This document shows, in pieces, positions 62,748-64,000 of a DNA stretch of 64,000 bases; the stretch's first letter is position 1; every line of letters starts with the position of its first letter. The translations under genes were made by a program, and so were the position numbers. The notes beneath the pieces are model-generated. The model was not told where the DNA came from and did no database searches. It saw only the letters and a list, made by a program, of their open reading frames with translations. Source of the stretch: Hyphomicrobiales bacterium (lineage in GTDB: Bacteria; Pseudomonadota; Alphaproteobacteria; Rhizobiales; Rhizobiaceae); NCBI GenBank assembly GCA_900471485.1, contig UCEU01000011.1, positions 62,001-126,000 of the forward strand. The letters are read 5' to 3'.

Positions 62748-63311
62748 TTACTTCTTGCCGACGGTGACCTTGATCATCCGGTCGGGATCGCTGACTTCGC
62801 CGTTCTGGCCTTCGCCCTTCTTGATCTTGTCGACGTTTTCCATGCCGGAGACGACCTTGCCGACAACCGTATACTGGCCGTTCAGGAAAGAGCCGTCGGC
62901 GAACATGATGAAGAACTGCGAGTTGGCGGAGTTCGGGTCCTGCGAACGCGCCATGCCGACCGTGCCGCGCACGAACGGTGTCTTGGAAAATTCGGCCGGA
63001 ATGTTCGGCAGGTCCGAACCGCCGGTGCCGACCTGGCCCTTGTCGAAGCCCTTTTCCATGTTTCCGTACTGGACGTCGCCGGTCTGGGCCATGAAGCCGT
63101 CGATGACGCGGTGGAAGGCGACGTTGTCATAGGCGCCCTTCTTGGCCAGCGCCTCGATCTGCGCGACGTGCTTCGGCGCGACATCGGGTGCGAGTTCGAT
63201 CACGACCGGGCCGCCCTTCAGTTGGATCGTCAGCGTATCGGCGGCAAATGCGTCGCCGGCGAAGGAAGCCAGATAAAGGACGCCGGCAAATGCGAGATAA
63301 AACAGTTTCAT
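62748..63311 (-). CDS. Peptidyl-prolyl cis-trans isomerase, exported cyclophilin
   Basis: A 187-residue cyclophilin. The signal KLFYLAFAGVLYLASFAGDAFA directs export. The catalytic blocks are VAFHRVIDGFMAQTGDVQYG, MARSQDPNSANSQFFIMF and LNGQYTVVGKVVSGMENVD. It is closely similar to the downstream ppiB and likely arose by duplication plus gain of a signal. It assists periplasmic folding. Confidence 0.94.
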   Translation of the reverse strand: MKLFYLAFAGVLYLASFAGDAFAADTLTIQLKGGPVVIELAPDVAPKHVAQIEALAKKGAYDNVAFHRVIDGFMAQTGDVQYGNMEKGFDKGQVGTGGSDLPNIPAEFSKTPFVRGTVGMARSQDPNSANSQFFIMFADGSFLNGQYTVVGKVVSGMENVDKIKKGEGQNGEVSDPDRMIKVTVGKK

Positions 63312-63336
63312 ATGAGCTCCATGGTGGCGAATTCGC

Positions 63337-63831
63337 CTAGGATTTGCGCTTGGATTGAAGGGCTTTCAAGACGGCCGCAGGCACGAATGCGCTGACATCG
63401 CCTCCCATGGCCGCGATTTGACGGACCAATGTGGCCGTTATGGGCCGCGAAGCCGTGCCGGCGGGAAGAAATATGGTCTGGATGTCGGGCGCCATCTGCC
63501 GGTTCATGCCCGCCATCTGCATTTCATAGTCGAGATCGGTGCCGTCCCTGAGGCCGCGGATCAACAAGGTCGCGCCCTGCGCACGCGCCGCGTCGACCAC
63601 CAGATTGTCGAACGAGACGACGGAGATTTCCCTGGCCTTTTCGGGCAGCACTTCCGCGAGCGACTCTACGATCAGTTCGGCGCGTTCCTCGAACGAGAAG
63701 AGCGGCGCCTTGCCGGGGTGGACGCCGATGGCAACGATCACCTTCGACGCAACGCTCAGCGCCTGGATGAGCACATCCAGATGGCCGTTGGTCATCGGGT
63801 CGAACGACCCCGGATAGTAAGCTGTCGTCAT
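63337..63831 (-). CDS. coaD: Phosphopantetheine adenylyltransferase
   Basis: Makes dephospho-CoA from phosphopantetheine and ATP. The 164-residue protein has the nucleotidyltransferase motif [42 protein letters not shown] and the [19 protein letters not shown] segment (ISSTxxR equivalent). ATG 63831 matches the family start; the longer frame to 63885 does not. It is upstream of the cyclophilin pair on the same strand. Confidence 0.95.
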   Translation of the reverse strand: MTTAYYPGSFDPMTNGHLDVLIQALSVASKVIVAIGVHPGKAPLFSFEERAELIVESLAEVLPEKAREISVVSFDNLVVDAARAQGATLLIRGLRDGTDLDYEMQMAGMNRQMAPDIQTIFLPAGTASRPITATLVRQIAAMGGDVSAFVPAAVLKALQSKRKS

Positions 63832-63923
63832 TGGCCCCAGCCGTTTGTTTCGACGCCTTTTGTCACGGATGAGGCTTAGCTGCAAGTCATTTGCCCCAAG
63901 AGCGCCGGGCGACTGAACGCTGG

Positions 63924-64000
63924 ATGAACACGATGTTCAAGGCGGCTTCAGGCGACCGTCTCTATACCGAAAGCGTCAACACGGCAGAGGCCAATCCCGG
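63924..64000 (+). CDS. Possible start of a gene running out of the window
   Basis: An open frame from ATG 63924 (or 63933) with reasonable codon use reaches the window end, coding [23 protein letters not shown]. Only 25 codons are visible, no family can be named and the SD is weak. The minus-strand frames here are closed. Treat as tentative. Confidence 0.3.
   Translation, partial: MNTMFKAASGDRLYTESVNTAEANP

Noticed and set aside
1..64000. CRISPR array, prophage or intact insertion sequence
   Set aside because: No regularly spaced repeats, phage structural genes or transposase genes are visible anywhere in the window.

Overview
The window looks like a chromosomal segment from a member of the Rhizobiaceae (Rhizobium/Agrobacterium/Ensifer group). 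The indicators are the fused ispDF gene next to cinA, the dusB-ntrB-ntrC-ntrY-ntrX-hfq-hflX order, the cysG-DUF2849-cysI-DUF934 sulfite reduction cluster, the lpdA-lipA and tmk-holB-metG-tatD neighbourhoods, and generally GC-rich third codon positions. The genus cannot be resolved from sequence reading alone.

Layout. 1-6.3 kb: 3' end of lpdA, two small GlsB/YeaQ membrane proteins, lipA, a higBA toxin-antitoxin pair, two tandem P-loop kinase paralogs, a Coq10/RatA-like protein, cinA (C-terminal domain) and ispDF. 6.4-15.7 kb: the nitrogen-regulation block dusB-ntrB-ntrC and ntrY-ntrX, then hfq and hflX. 15.7-25.6 kb: a FAD monooxygenase, mazG, a deaminase, the sulfite reduction operon, a UbiH-like hydroxylase, an AEC transporter and ccdA. 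25.7-31 kb: small secreted proteins, a GT8 glycosyltransferase next to a tRNA-Ser(UGA), then rlpA and a D-Ala-D-Ala carboxypeptidase homologue. 31.1-37.1 kb: tmk-holB, a TauE exporter and metG-tatD-MBL hydrolase. 59.3-63.9 kb: tgt-queA, a HEPN-like gene, two cyclophilins and coaD.

The accessory heart is 37.1-57.1 kb, on the minus strand. The first operon (47.5 down to 37.1 kb) encodes a BMP-type ABC importer, a formamidase-like amidase, biuret hydrolase (BiuH), cyanuric acid hydrolase (AtzD), a second BiuH-like cysteine hydrolase, a cupin and allophanate hydrolase (AtzF). Together these predict uptake of cyanuric acid or a related N-rich ring and its breakdown to ammonia and CO2 without AtzE/AtzG. 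Upstream of the operon lies a textbook sigma-54 (-24/-12) promoter, which links it to nitrogen limitation, and a divergent GntR regulator with a perfect 14-bp palindrome between the two.

The second operon (55.2 down to 49.1 kb) encodes an NMT1/THI5-type ABC importer, a cytosine-deaminase-like amidohydrolase, a VAO-type FAD oxidase and a flavodoxin-fold oxidoreductase. A divergent LysR gene and a separate creatininase gene accompany it. A near-identical 38-bp dyad motif sits upstream of both the importer and the creatininase, implying one LysR regulon. I regard this second unit as a good candidate for an undescribed N-heterocycle catabolic system. The two regions are separated by a 113-bp palindromic MITE-like element whose ends supply the stop codons of both flanking genes.
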